DNA of 64,000 bases from Rhinolophus ferrumequinum (Eukaryota > Chordata > Mammalia > Chiroptera > Rhinolophidae). The stretch is from the NCBI RefSeq assembly GCF_004115265.2, contig NC_046304.1, positions 14,438,292-14,502,291 on the forward strand. Reading direction: 5' to 3'. Shown in pieces: positions 44,401-58,100 of the stretch; positions within the stretch are counted from its first letter, which is position 1; each line of letters begins with the position of its first letter. The notes beneath the pieces were generated by a model, which was not told the DNA's origin, did not search any database, and saw only the letters and a program-made list of their open reading frames with translations. Made by a program: the position numbers and the translations under genes.

Positions 44401-47400
44401 GACTGTCCTAAATTTGTCTTTTGACTAATATATACTCGAGGTGTGATCAAAAAATGTGGTGAATGTTTAAATAAAAAAAGTTTATTACAGTAAAAGACAC
44501 ATTGCCATTAATCCCTCTCACTTTGAACACATTTGTCCCATCGTTCTTGCCACTTTCTGAAGTAGTTCTGGAAGTCCTCTTTCGGGAGTGTCTTTAGTTG
44601 CTCTGCTGTAGCTGCCTCCATGTCCTGAATCAATTCAAACGTTTACCTTTCTTGGTCATTTTGACTTTGGGGACGAGCCAGAAGTCGCACTGTGCCAGGT
44701 GCCACATCCGGTGAATAAGGTGGATGAGGACACACCATAATGTTTTTATTTGACAGAAATTGCTGTACCAGAAGTAATGTGTGACACGGATTCTTTCTGT
44801 TGTGATCACAAAATACGGTGAATGCTGCTGCCAAGTGCCATCCAAGGAAAGGCAGGGATCTTCGATACGGGAAATGGCATGTTGAACCTTAGTAACAGTG
44901 TGTGACAAGTTTCAACTTGTTTGGTGCGGTCCATCGGGTGTGAGCTTCGGTTGAGAGAAGGTGTGTTTTAAAGTGTGCCATAAACCACCCTCCATCATTA
45001 CAGCAGTCTGTGTCACACATCACTTCTGGTACAGCAGTTTCTGTCAAATAAAAACATTACAGCGTGTCCTCATCCACCTTCTTCACCGGATCTGGCACCG
45101 TGCGACTTCTGGCTCGTCCCAAAGTCAAAATGATTCAGGACATCGAGGCAGCCACGACAGCGCAACTAAAGACATGAAAGAGGACTTCAGAACTGCTTCA
45201 GTAAGTGGCAAGAATGATGGGATAAATGTGTTCGAAGTGAGGGGGTGTATTTTGAGGGGGATTAATGGCAATGTGTCTTTTACTATAATAATTTTTTTTA
45301 ATTTAAACATTCACCTTATTGTTTGATCACACCTCATAGCCTCTTCCCACAACAACAACAAAAATCAGTGGTGCTGAGTGTTGTAAAAAAATAAAATCCA
45401 GATTTGAAACAGACCTGGTTTTCTTGCATCTTTTATCTGTAGGCCTTTGCCCAGTTTGATGCCGAGGGTGATGGCACAGTGGACGCTGAGAACATGTTGG
45501 AGGCCCTCAAGAATTCCAGCGGAGCTAATCTCCAGGGCGAGCTGAGCCACATCATCAGACAGCTGCAGGCCTGTTCTCTCGTTCCAGGTAAGAACCTCAT
45601 GTGGGTGCCGAATGCTAAAGAACGCTCTCTGAGAGCCAAAATGAACTTGGTCGTACTGTGGGTTGTAATTAGGCAAGCTTGTGGGCACCATGAAAGAAAT
45701 GTGCTTCTCTGAGATTCTTCATTAGGCACATGATTTGAATTAGTGTTCAGTGTAATCATCTCTTTTGTTCCCCAATACAGTGATGGTTGAGCAGTTCTAC
45801 CATTTTTAGGAACTTTTGTCATGAGACTACCTACCTTCCTTAATGGTACTCTTTATTTCACTCTCTCAAGAAGCCTTTCCTGGCTTGTACCGAGTTTCCT
45901 CGAAAATAAGACCTAGCCGGACAATCAGCTCTAATGCGTCTTTTGGAGCTAAAATTAATATAAGACCCGGTTTTATTTTACTATAATATAAGACCGGGTC
46001 TTATATTTTATCATATCATATCATATATCATATCATACTGGGTCTTATATTAATTTTTGCTTCAAAAGACGCATTAAAACTGTCCGGCTAGGTCTTATTT
46101 TCAGGGAAACACGGTATGTAGGTATTATATCTTCTCTTAGCATCTTACATTTCTTTTTTGCACATATTAGCATTGTAATTAGTTAATTCATTACTTAATT
46201 ATCTGTTAAATGTCTGTCTGTACTCTTATACGCTGAGCTCTGTGAGGGCAGGGACCTTTTCTTTTATTTCTGCTGTGTCCTCACATTTTTTTGGCACATG
46301 GTAGGCACTCAGTGTGTGTGTGTTTTTAGAAAGCTTTCACTCTGAAATTTAAGTAAGAATAAAAATAGCTTGAAATTAAGCAATACTTTTACACTGTACA
46401 TATGAAAGAACTTTGCCTGTGTTTTTGTACGGTTTCTTTTGGGGACTCAAAAGACAGAAGCAATAAAATTACCTTTTTTTTTCCAGTGAGAAAACAATTA
46501 AATTTGAAACGAAAAAGACCTTTGCACATCATCCTTCAGTATCTGATTATCTTATCTAAGAACTTTTCCTGCTTTGTGCAGTTGGTGTCATAATACTTAG
46601 TGTAGAGAATAGCTGGGGCAGCACTGGAGGCAAATGGATTTTGTAGATACGTAATTGTAAATCTGATTGCCCTGGGCCTCTCTGGCTTACTGCTGAGGAT
46701 GTACCGAGCTCCCATTCTTCCTCAAATTGTCTGTAATTATATAATTTTTATAAATCATATAGGTAGCCTGTACATGTCACCTTTTTCCTACTCCCATGGA
46801 CTTTTCTACTAAAATTATGCTTTGAATTATGTTTAACTACCGTATGTCTTGGCATTTCTGCATTGCTCCCACTTTTGCATTACCAGCATGTAAACAAGCA
46901 TCAGGAGCTTTATTTGGACACTTCAAAGAGATGTTTTGGGAGGAAAGGAAAGTGGGCCGAGAGCAGGGACTCCACCCACAGTTAATACTTTGTGCGCTGT
47001 TGCTTTGGGTGAGTGGGCAGAGGGGGAGATTAGGTTAGAAGAATTGGGGGTCCAGACCCCAAGGTGCTTACATAGCAGGGTCATGACTTAGGACTTTTTA
47101 CTCACAATTTTCTGTCAATATCCAACTTAAAAGAATTGTTTTATCACAGTCTTAGGACAAACCATAGTAGCTGAGCTCACCTCTCCAGTGGGGTTTAGTT
47201 TCCTAGTCCCTCTTTCTAACCCAGACTGAAACTTCTTCCTTTTGTAGCTCATTGTATTGGTGTTTAGTGTTTAAAAGAGAGACAGCACCTTTACTGAAAT
47301 CATTGCTTTTTTCAACATATGAAAAACAATTCTCCCATTATAAGTGTCAGTCTGTTTTTCACGTGGGTCACCAGCAAATCAGTGCAGCATCAGCAGTGCC

Positions 47401-50400
47401 ATCATGTGGGATTTGGGCATTACTGTGTGAGTCTGCTAAGAAAAGGAAAACTGTCAAAGGAGGGCAAGGGGTGGCACGGACCTTTGAGTCTTGGGAAGTC
47501 AAACCGCTGTGTCCGGGTTTTGCGTAAGGGGCATAGTTAAAATGGGCTGCTTCAAGGGCAGAATTTCTCCTCAGCCTCATATGGTATCTTAAAAATTAGT
47601 GCAGTTTCATTGTGCCCTAATATATCTGTTTGTTTTACACTTAAAAGCAATTTTTCTAAAGACTTCCGGAGTTTTGCTCTGGGTGCTGCTTACATGGGTG
47701 TGTTCAGTGTGTGAAAGTTCATCAGGCGATTTAATTACATTTACTGTTTGTTATGTATGTTATGATTCATTAGGAAGTAAAAAAAGGAAGTCTCCCCAAA
47801 TCTACAAGTGCATTTGAGCTCCAGGAAAAGCTGCCACGTTTATCCTCTCTTCACTTAACCCACGTGCTCCTCTGGGTTGTGGGCACCTCAGTTCAAGGCC
47901 TCTTATTGTAGTTTATGAGGAACCGTGAAGGATTTTAAACAGGTCTGTTTTGTGTTTTTGTGAGATGATTCGGGTTAATGCCGGGCAAAGGGCAGCCCCA
48001 GGAACCATTTAGAGAATCTAGGTGTATGAGCAGGAGATGCAGAGGCCAGAGCCTGGGCAGTGGCCGGAGGGATGGACAGATGGGGCAGACTCCAGAGGAG
48101 TCACACTGGACAGAAAAAGCTGGAATGGTGGAGGGAGCACTTGGAGGCAGTGCATGGGGTGTTCCCGGTCCTGCCCCTTTTTGTCATCTTGGTGTGTCAC
48201 CAGAGCCTGTTTTCCTCTGTTGTACAGCAAGGATACCAGGACCTTCGGAGCCTCACCCCCCACCCCCAACGTTATTGGGGGGAACCGAAGGAGATGGTGT
48301 GTGTGGAAGTACCTGATAGACTGAAATGCCATTGGAAATTGTGGTCACGGTGGTGGTTGTGTTATTGTTGTCTTCTGTATCTTAGTGTTAACGCTGTTGT
48401 GCTTTCGCTCTCTGATGTGATAAATGTTATTCCTAGCCCACATTGTATAAGTATAATATAATGTATAAACTTCTTTAAAACCTTCTGGTTAGTGTTTAAG
48501 TGCTTATAAAATTTTCAAGTTTGGATTGAAGCAAATAATCACTAGTCTAAGCCTTCTAAAATTCTATTAAACTCACATGAAATTAATTGTTAAATTGAAA
48601 TTAGCACTGGTTCATTTCTTAAAAACTTGTGTAGCTTTTTAAATGATTGAAGCTGAAAATATCAATGAAGATTCTTAATGGCTACTTATAATTCAGCCAA
48701 TTCAGATAGGCCACCAGGCAGGGGATGTGGAAACTGTTGTGATGGGTCTGAAAACTCCACACGTGGATTTTTGTCTGATTAGGTTTCATAGACATATTTT
48801 CGGAGTCCAAGGAGGGCCTGGGTGTTCACTCGTCAATGATTCTGCGCTTCCTACATCGCAATCGGCTCTCCAGCACCGCCATCCCCTACCCCATGTTGGA
48901 CCACTGCAATAACGTGTGTACCATGAGGGCTTCTGTTCTGAAGGAGTCTCTGGATCAACTAGTACAGAAAGAAAAGGGTAGGTGTGTGTGGGGGGGTAGT
49001 CCTGAGAATGCTCTCTCATCATTTCTTCCAAACCTGGTATTTGTTAATAGGATGAGTCAATCCTTCTCCCTCCTTTATTTCTGAAAATATAATAGTGACA
49101 GTTGTAGCATAAAAATGTGATCTGCTCTCCTCCTTCCTTCCCTCCCTCCCTCCTTTCTAGGTCTCTGCTCAGATGTGACTTCCGGGAGGCCCTTCCTCAT
49201 TACTCTAATTAATGCCCCCACCATCCCCATCTTCTGGTCACTTTCACCTTTGCAGACCTGATGGTCTAAATGGCACTTAACAGTATCTGAAGTTGTAGCA
49301 TTATTATTTACTTGCATTTTGTCTGTCTTGTTCACTTTGTTATTCTTAGCACCTGGAACTGTGCCTTCCGCATAGTAGGTACTCTGTGAATAAATGAGGG
49401 AAGACTCTACAGATTCACTTAGTGATGGCAGCGAAAGTTGATAATGTGAATAGACAGATCTGTAGAACATAACAGAGTCCAGAAATAGACCTAAGGACAT
49501 GTGGGCATGTAGTACCAGATATAGTCAGCGTTACAAATCGGATGGAAAGGTGAGTTAGTCAGCAAGCGGAGTAGGGCAACTGGTTAGCCCTTGGAGAAGA
49601 AAATAAAACTAGATTCTTAACCCATTTTATTCATTAAAATAAATTTTAGATGGATCAAAAAGTTCAACTAAAAGGAAAGAGTAAGAGTATTACTGGAAGG
49701 AAATCGTTCCACTTTATAAAAATCCTGACATGGAAAAACCTTTCTAAACAATACATGAAACTCAGAAACTACAAAAGAAAAGTTTACATAAATTGGACTT
49801 TATCCAAATTTAAAGTTCTGTACAGCACGAAAAATATAAGCAGAGTGAAAAGAAAAAGGACATTCTAAGGAACAAAAATATTTGTAACATATTATGACAG
49901 ACTCAATTTTTTACTAACTAACCTTGAACAATTACTTCACGCTCTGTGCCTTACTTTCCTCATCTCTAAAATGAATTAATACATAGAAAATGTATAGAAA
50001 AGTGCCTGGCTTACAGTAGGCACTCAGTTAAGTATTACCCCTTACATATATGTAGCTATACATTATATACTATATGTAAAATATATAAATTGATAAGAAG
50101 ACCTATGACCCAGTAGAAAATACAATAGATAAGGGTAGGACCAGCTCATACTTAGAAGCACAAGTGGCTTACAAACGAGTGGCTTAAAAAGTCTCACTCA
50201 TAATTAAAGAAATGTAAATTCAAACTGTAAAACACCATTTTCTTCTTTTGGCATGGTTTTGCAAATATGTGGTGATTTAAATATTACACTATCATGAGCT
50301 CACGGAGCAGTGCTTGGCCAGTTTCTGCTTTATATGGGTTCTTTGGAAGAGATTTTTGAGGAACATTTATTTTTCTAGGGTCAAAGTGCCAAGCGTATTT

Positions 50401-52165
50401 CTGTTAGATGTTTTAAATGACCTTTTTTTTTTCCTTTGTGAGAGAGATGTCAAATGATAAAATCTGGTTTTCCCTGCAGAAAGCCCTGGAGATCTAACTA
50501 GAAGCCCAGAGATGGATAAACTCAAATCAGTAGCAAAGTGCTACTCTTATATAGAAACATCCTCCAACCCTGCAGACATTGACAAGATGACAAATGGAGA
50601 AACGTCGTCCTACTGGCAGTCGGATGGCAGTGCCCGCTCACATTGGATTCGGTGGGTGGTGGAATACCAATTCCTGAGTGAAAGGCCAAGACGATGACCC
50701 ACTCTTTCTCTTATCCCCTCAAGTGTTAAAAAATTATTTTTTAAAATTTTAGAATATTTTCTAATTAACTACCCAGCTTTTTTCTTATTGTGACTGTCTG
50801 TGAGGATGCCTTAAGAATCAAGTAGTAACAGGAATCATGTAAAATCATGTAACCTGGTTCATATATTCATAAGCATGTATAATTTCTTTACTTGGCATTT
50901 TAAGGGAGAAAATAGCATTTGAGTAATATTTTGCGATACTGATTTCAGCTCTTTTTCACTAGTTTCTCAGGAAAATGAGTATCACATGGACAAGTACTTT
51001 TCTTATATCTGATGTGATTTCACTTTTTAGGATCCTCTTGTGTACATTTAAAAAAATCTGTATGCAACTAAGTTGGCTAGTTGAGAGGAGGCAGAGGGAC
51101 TGGTCAGGAATTGTGGAGTAGAATCGATGGCAGTAAACTGATACTTCTAGACATTGTGAAGCTGCTGTCTAATTTTTCATCTATCCCTTCAGAGGATGGG
51201 CTAATTTCAGTTGGTGGAAATAAAAATAAGTGTCGTGTCTTCTCACAGAGAATATAAATGACTTTCAGCTATCTAATGGATAGATGAGGAAATATACTTA
51301 GTTTTTTGGATGCAGTTTAGAATTAGCTTCTTGCCAAGTAAAGGGATTTTGTAAGGATGTTCATATGGTACTTTCCTGTCTGTACGGATAGCTTAAAAGG
51401 AAACAAGATTAATCTTGAACACAAATGAATTTTGGAGACTTGGGAAGGTCACAAGGACTCCGAAACCAATAGCCAGCATTTCAAGGTAGTTGGTTTTCGG
51501 AAACTCAGTTTTTGGGAATATCAAGTACAAGATCTTGGAGATGAGACTTATGGAACCTGGCAGTTCTCGACTTACATAAACGTTTGTGGTTTCTGCTCTC
51601 CATTTTTTCCAGTTTGAAAATGAAGCCCGACGTTGTGCTTAGGCACCTGTCCATCGCCGTGGCTGCCACCGACCAGAGCTACATGCCGCAGCAGGTGACC
51701 GTGGCCGTGGGGAGGAATGCCAGTGATCTCCAGGAAGTCCGCGACGTGCACATTCCCAGCAACGTCACCGGCTATGTGACACTGCTGGAAAATGCCAACA
51801 TCAGTCAGCTCTGTGAGTCAACCCAGATGCGTTGTCCCCTGTCACTCGGGAGTAGTGGGGGAGGAGGGAGCGTCCCTGAGGTGGAGAAGCTGTTAGTTTT
51901 TCTTTGGAGATTTCATTTGCTTCTCATGATGCACATGGCAGTGGTCATTATTTCATCTGTTCATGTTTTTAAAAGTTATAGAAAAGCAGTAAATCCTTTT
52001 TCAATTAAAAGTACGTTATTCTTGTTTTCTTATTGGAAAATTAGAAAAATGGAGGTAAAAATTACTCAGAATCCCACTACCAGGCATTGTCAATGTGAAT
52101 TCATTGGTATGGATCCTTCCAGACCTTTTCTTGTATGTGTGTGTGCGTGTGTAAACATACACACG

Positions 52166-52199
<34 letters not shown>

Positions 52200-55100
52200 T
52201 TTTAAAAAATAAAAAATAGCATTGTGTATATATACTTATACATCTTTTTATAAAAGATGTGTAATTTTGTACATGCTCTTCTGTAATTTTTTAATGTGTT
52301 GTCATACCATATATTCATGCACACCTTTATTTAGTGTTGTAAGAATATACCTTAATTTTAAGCAGCCCTTTTAATCTTGGGCAGTTAGGTTGTTTCCATT
52401 TTTATACTATTATAACCTTGCTTCACACATAGCATTTTGGAAATAATCACATTCTGTGATTTCTTTCCAGGCTTATTTCATTCAGGGAACCGGAATGCAT
52501 CATGTTTTGTCTCATTTCTTCTAATGCTTTCCTGGGCCAAAAGAAGTGTTCTTACTTTGCTCAAAGGAACTGAGGCCTAGGGAGGTAGAGTCTTTGTGTC
52601 TCACCCCTAGGCAAAGAAGTAGTTAAGCTTGTGGAGTAGAAGCTTCCTATCTTATATTTTCTCTAAGTTGTATCCCTTTTAACCTCTCACCTCCTCCTCC
52701 TTTCCAACCCAAATAAGAAATCATGACAGCTCTTAAAAGTGAGTCATGCTTAACTCATCTATTTGGACTTGATTATTAGAAAGAAATTCTTAAAACTGCT
52801 GTGAGCCAGCTACTGTTTTATAACTAAATCCAAATTTCAGAACTCCAGGAAAAATTCTACAAATTTTTTTACTGTGTATTTAGTCAGGATTTAAAATATG
52901 CTCTTTGTGTTCATTTTTAAGACTCATAAATTCCTAAGAAACTTTGTGATGTAAAGATTTAAATCATGCTTCGTTTTCCACATTATTCTTAGGATTCTTC
53001 AGATTGGTCAAATTTTTTTGACAAGTTTATTATTTAATAGCTCCATTGCACAATTGCACACATTATTTATTTCTGACATCAAAGTATATCTTCAGTATTT
53101 TCTTTTCGAAATGTGAATTACTATTTTGCTTTTAGTTGGGAGCCTAGCGTTTGCTGAACTGAAGTTAATCCAATACTGAATTTGTTGTTTGTGTTTCACA
53201 GATGTCCAGATTAACATAAAGCGTTGTCTTAGCGATGGATGTGACACTAGAATTCATGGCCTGAGGGCTGTTGGCTTTCAGAGAGTTAAGAAGTCTGGGG
53301 TCTCAGTCTCAGATGCTTCTGCAATATGGTATTGGTCTCTGCTGACATCGCTGGTGACGGCTTCCATGGAGACAAATCCTGCCTTTGTTCAGACAGTGCT
53401 GCGCAATACTCAGTAAGTCCCTCTCTGTGCTTTCCAGCCCCATCAAGGTGCACTCATCTTCTCTAACCCGTTAGGGCAGCCCTTGGTCATCGATCACAGA
53501 GACTCAGTCAGTAGCTCAGCCCCAGATGCCCTGTTGTTTCTTGTTTGTGCCTTCAGTTCGTTTTGTGAGGAGTCACACATGCCGTTCCTGTTCCTTATCC
53601 ATTGGGGGAATAATTGCTCACATTTATATAACACTTTATATTGGACAAAGCACTTTCAGATGCTATGTATTATTTACTGACTTACATTATGAAATGTACC
53701 TATAAAATTATCCCCATTTTATAGATGAAGATATTGTGACCTTCCCGGAGTATGTGACAGGCAGTGATGGATCAGTTTGAATCTAGGTCTTTGGACCCCA
53801 AGGTCCAAAGGAGCCTCTTTTCATTAATGAGTGAAATCTTTTCAAGGATGCCAAACTAATTTAATTTTAAATGTAGAGCACCTTTGAAATTTTTCTTTTA
53901 AAAACCGATTAGGGCAAAAAGACCCAGTGGTAACATACAAGGTGAAACAGCCAGCCTCAGTAACAATGAAGTATTGACATTACGTGGTAAGTTTGATAAC
54001 TGATACTAGGCACTGCTAGTGTAGGCTATCAGAGTAGCAGATAAAAAGAGGTTGTAATATTTTCTTTTCTAGATGCCTTTTGAGATTTGTTATTGCTACT
54101 AAATACAACTTCTCAGCAAATAATGCTGCTGGCAGTGTTAGATCTGAAGGGTAATATTTGGTTATACTCCTTCCTTCCTGTTTTAATTTAAAAAAAAAAA
54201 AAAACATTGCAAACTTAGAAAAATGTTGCAAATACAATACAAAGAACTTTTATTTCTTCCTGAGCCATTTGAGAGTAATTTGCCGACCTGGTGCCCCACC
54301 ATCCCTGAATACTTACTTGTGTACTGCCTGCAAACAGGAACGTTCCACTACAACCATCAACAGGAGGAAATTTGTATTGATATACATTGCTGCCACCTAA
54401 TCCTCAGATCTTATTCAAGTTTTGCAAGTTTTCCCAGTAATGTCCTTTATAGCCAAAGAATCCAGAATCATACTTTGCATTTCATTGTCGTGGGTCTTAT
54501 TTGCCTTCAATATGGAACAATACCTCTGTCTTTCCTTGACTTTTATGACTTTGAATAGATCAGTTATTTTGAAGCGTGTCACTCAGTTTTGATTTATCTG
54601 ATGTGTCATCATAATTAAATTTAGGTTTTTATCTCAAGCAGTAATATAATAGTGATGACGCGTCCTCATTGCATGTCATCAGGTGACGCAAACTTCACAT
54701 TGTCCTGTGACTAGTGCTGCTGATACTAACTTGGATCCCTTGATAGAAGTGGCATCTGCCAGATCTTTCCCCTATAAAAGAACTTTTTTCTCTTTGTAAT
54801 TAAGAAGTATTTTTGTGAGGAGGTACTTTGAGACTATGCAAATATTTCATTCCTTACCAAATTGTGCATTGAATGGACACTTGATTCCTATTGTATTCAC
54901 TGGGTGATAATCCATCACAGTGTTGACGTTCAGATTTGGCCCATTGTCCCAGATTTGGCCAATGCAAACCCTTGCAGCCTGGTTTATGTGTCCTTCCGAC
55001 ATGTCTTAATCATTCCTGAAACACTTCCTTACTTTCTAGAACAACAAGATATTCCAAGCTTTTCTTGAATGTTCTCTGCCTCATCCTGGAATGAGCCATT

Positions 55101-58100
55101 TTTCTGAGGAGTCATGGTCCCTTTTAGTGGAGAATGGTATTTAGAAACTAAACAAACTAAACTCATTGCTGTTGGGGTGTTGCTTCTCTCAGGCCCTCTC
55201 AGTGGACACAGCTAGGAAATGTATATTTGTATATAAATAATACACGTGTGTATATGTATATACACATTTACATGTATATTTCTATGTCTGTAATACTGAA
55301 AAAACTGAGTTTACACTGATATTCCAATTCAAATCCAGCACTGCAGTATTTACTCTAGTTTTCTCCCTTTCTGTATTTGTAACTCACTTCTCTGATAGTG
55401 AGAAACCTGGCTCCCTTCACTCCTAATATATTTACGTGTTTAATCAATCCCAGTCCACATAACCAGTGTCACGTCTCCCCAGTCCTTGCCTGGGCACCCT
55501 CCCCACCCCATCCCCGCCCCAGTACCTTTGGCAGAGCCGCTGCTGTGGCTGCCCTTATGTAGGTGCCCGCTTGTCTTCCTTGAATTCCCGTGCCCAATGC
55601 CAGGTCACCCTTTCTTACCCTACTTGGCACTTAAATTTTACACCGGGCTGTCCCTTTGTGCAGATACCTTTTTCATTCTGTTCAGTAACCCTCTCTAGGC
55701 ATCCACTATTAGCCATCATGGCGCCCCACCCACCACGCACACATGGGTGCCTACTTTATGGACTGAATTTTTAGTGAGGGAAAGAAGAGGAGTTTGCTAC
55801 TTTATTTTTGTGAAGATAAGCCAAGTTGTTCAAGAGTGGGTATATTTAAAGTTTATATTCCCAAACAGTTGTAATATTTAATCTGCAGTGGTATTTTCAC
55901 ACCTAACTTTTAAATATCAGTGATATAGAACTGTTCTAAAATTTTAAAAATATTTTTAAAAAATCGATGTAAAATAAGTAAGAAAAATAATATTACGAAA
56001 CAAAAGTGCTTACTTGTATCAGTGGAAAGAAATTTAGTAAACATTACATGTCACTCATGTGCATTTGATCTCATCGATCAACTGCATTTTTATGTACTAG
56101 CTGCCCTACCAATGCAGCTTGTTGTATAGAGAGGCAAAGAAATGAGAGCAGAGTAGAAGCTGATACATGTTAGCCTTGCTGTATTGTCTCTATTTTGAAA
56201 TGTAGAAATAAAATTGTTTCAGGGATTCTTATTACTATTATCATAAAATGGCTCTCAGTTGTAGAATTTTGAGTTGTTTTTACATACCTTCAAGTTACTC
56301 ATGGTACACTTACTCACCTAGCACAGTTGGTGGCGCAGAGTAGGACTCAGTAATTTTTTGTTGCATAAATTTGTTAGATGACTGCTAGTCCAGAGGCGGT
56401 AAAGCTGTTGGGGGATTCAGAAAGATAAATGTTAGCGGAGATAAGAAAAGAAAAACATTAAAGCAGACATTAAGGTAGAAAAGCCAACAAATACTGTTAG
56501 GAATAGAGAAGATGGTGGGCACTGATATGTGTAGGAGAAAATGAAATTCATGATGCATCCTTAGAAGCCATAGATCTTAAGATCATATGGATAAGATGAA
56601 TTTTTTACTGTGCCACAAACTGCTCTGCCTCTGGGGTCTAGTTTTCTAAGAGCTCCTTTTTTCTGTAGTGTGTATGTCTTTTGCTCACACTACTTAAAGT
56701 GAATACTTAATTCCAGAGAGTTGAATAAGCTTTTACAGATGTAAATGGAACTCTTAAAAGAAATAGAGAGGGAGGGGGGAAGAGAGGAGAGGAAGGAAGG
56801 AAAGGAAGGAAGGAGCCTTATTATCTACTTAGAATCATGACTCCTGGGGGAAAAAAGCTGTTTTATGTTGTGTACCAGGTTGTTTGTTTATAGGGATTAA
56901 TCAAAACAAGCTTCCAATACTTTATCTTTTGTCTAATATTAGATGAATGTTACGTGGGTTTGTTCTGATTTTACATGTTACCCTCTAGGAAAGCGCTGCA
57001 GCACATGCCTCCACTTTCCCTGTCACCAGGGTCCACAGATTTCTCAGCTTTCTTGTCCCCCAACGTTCTGGAAGAAGTGGATAGCTTCCTCGTCAGGATA
57101 ACTAGGTAAGATCGAGCTTGTGGGGGGTGGAGGGCATATTCTTCTTTTAAAAAAATTTTTGATCTTTTAAAGATAACCACTAAAATCGGTTTAGTTTAGA
57201 CTGAAGGAAAGTGAAATAATAGTTCGCCCATCTAAACTCCATTGTTTAGCAATATCACCTGACCTCAGGAATCAGTCGTCCTCTGATTCAGCTAGGACAA
57301 TGTCTCAAAGTCCAAATGGAAGACCTCTCAGTTCACTCATATCCCCAGCACATGGCTTTCCTCAGCACCTGCTTACCTCTACGCACAGGTCTGACAAGCC
57401 CGGTTATCTATAAAACTGGGAAAGGACACCTTGATAGCTTGATAGCTCAGTGTAGGGACGCTTAGCTCTGTTTCAGGGACCCCTGAGAATGTTACTATAT
57501 TAGAGTACAAGCCAAGCCCTGGACCATTCTAGACATTTTAAAATTTTCATTGTAATGTGTTAAAAAAAAAAAAAAAGAAAGAAAGGCAGAGAAGCGTGAT
57601 GTGGAGTACATCTAAAATACAGTTTGGTGCTTCAAGGAATAAACCCATAACTCACTGGCCAAGCTAAATCATTACCCAAGGCTTCTTAATAGCAGAGGCT
57701 TATTGTAGTAGCTTATTTATTTTTGATTTGTAAAGTTTGACTTGTTAAAATTGATATTATGAGTATTATTTAATGCTTATAGGTTACGGTTAGAGAAGTG
57801 AGGATTTAATGACCTGATACTCTGGCTTGATTTAGTTTTTCTTTAATTTATATTAAGGATTTTGACCAAGTATTTCCGGTAAACAAATAGAAAGCGTATG
57901 GCAGGTTGATATTACTGACAGTGATCATCACATGGGGCTCGGACTACCTGTTATTCTCTCATGTTTTTAAGAAGTGAAAAGTGTTCTGCTTTTGGCTTAT
58001 AGCTGCTGTTCTACTCCAGAAGTGGAGCTGACTCTTCTGGCTTTTGCACTCGCGAGAGGAAGTGTTGCCAAAGTGCTGAGCTCTCTCTGCACCGTCACTG

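Noticed and set aside
44630-44908. Active transposase gene
   Set aside because: Only the C-terminal half is present in each arm, in shifted frames, and the N-terminal half with the DNA-binding domain is absent.
45890-46114. CRISPR-like or microRNA hairpin
   Set aside because: TA flanks, long terminal inverted repeats and a known bat MITE text explain the palindrome. There are no regularly spaced direct repeats.
51584-52219. 211-codon frame covering ZZEF1 exon 5 and its flanks as a separate gene
   Set aside because: Only the central part matches ZZEF1; the rest is intron read-through ending in a CA repeat.
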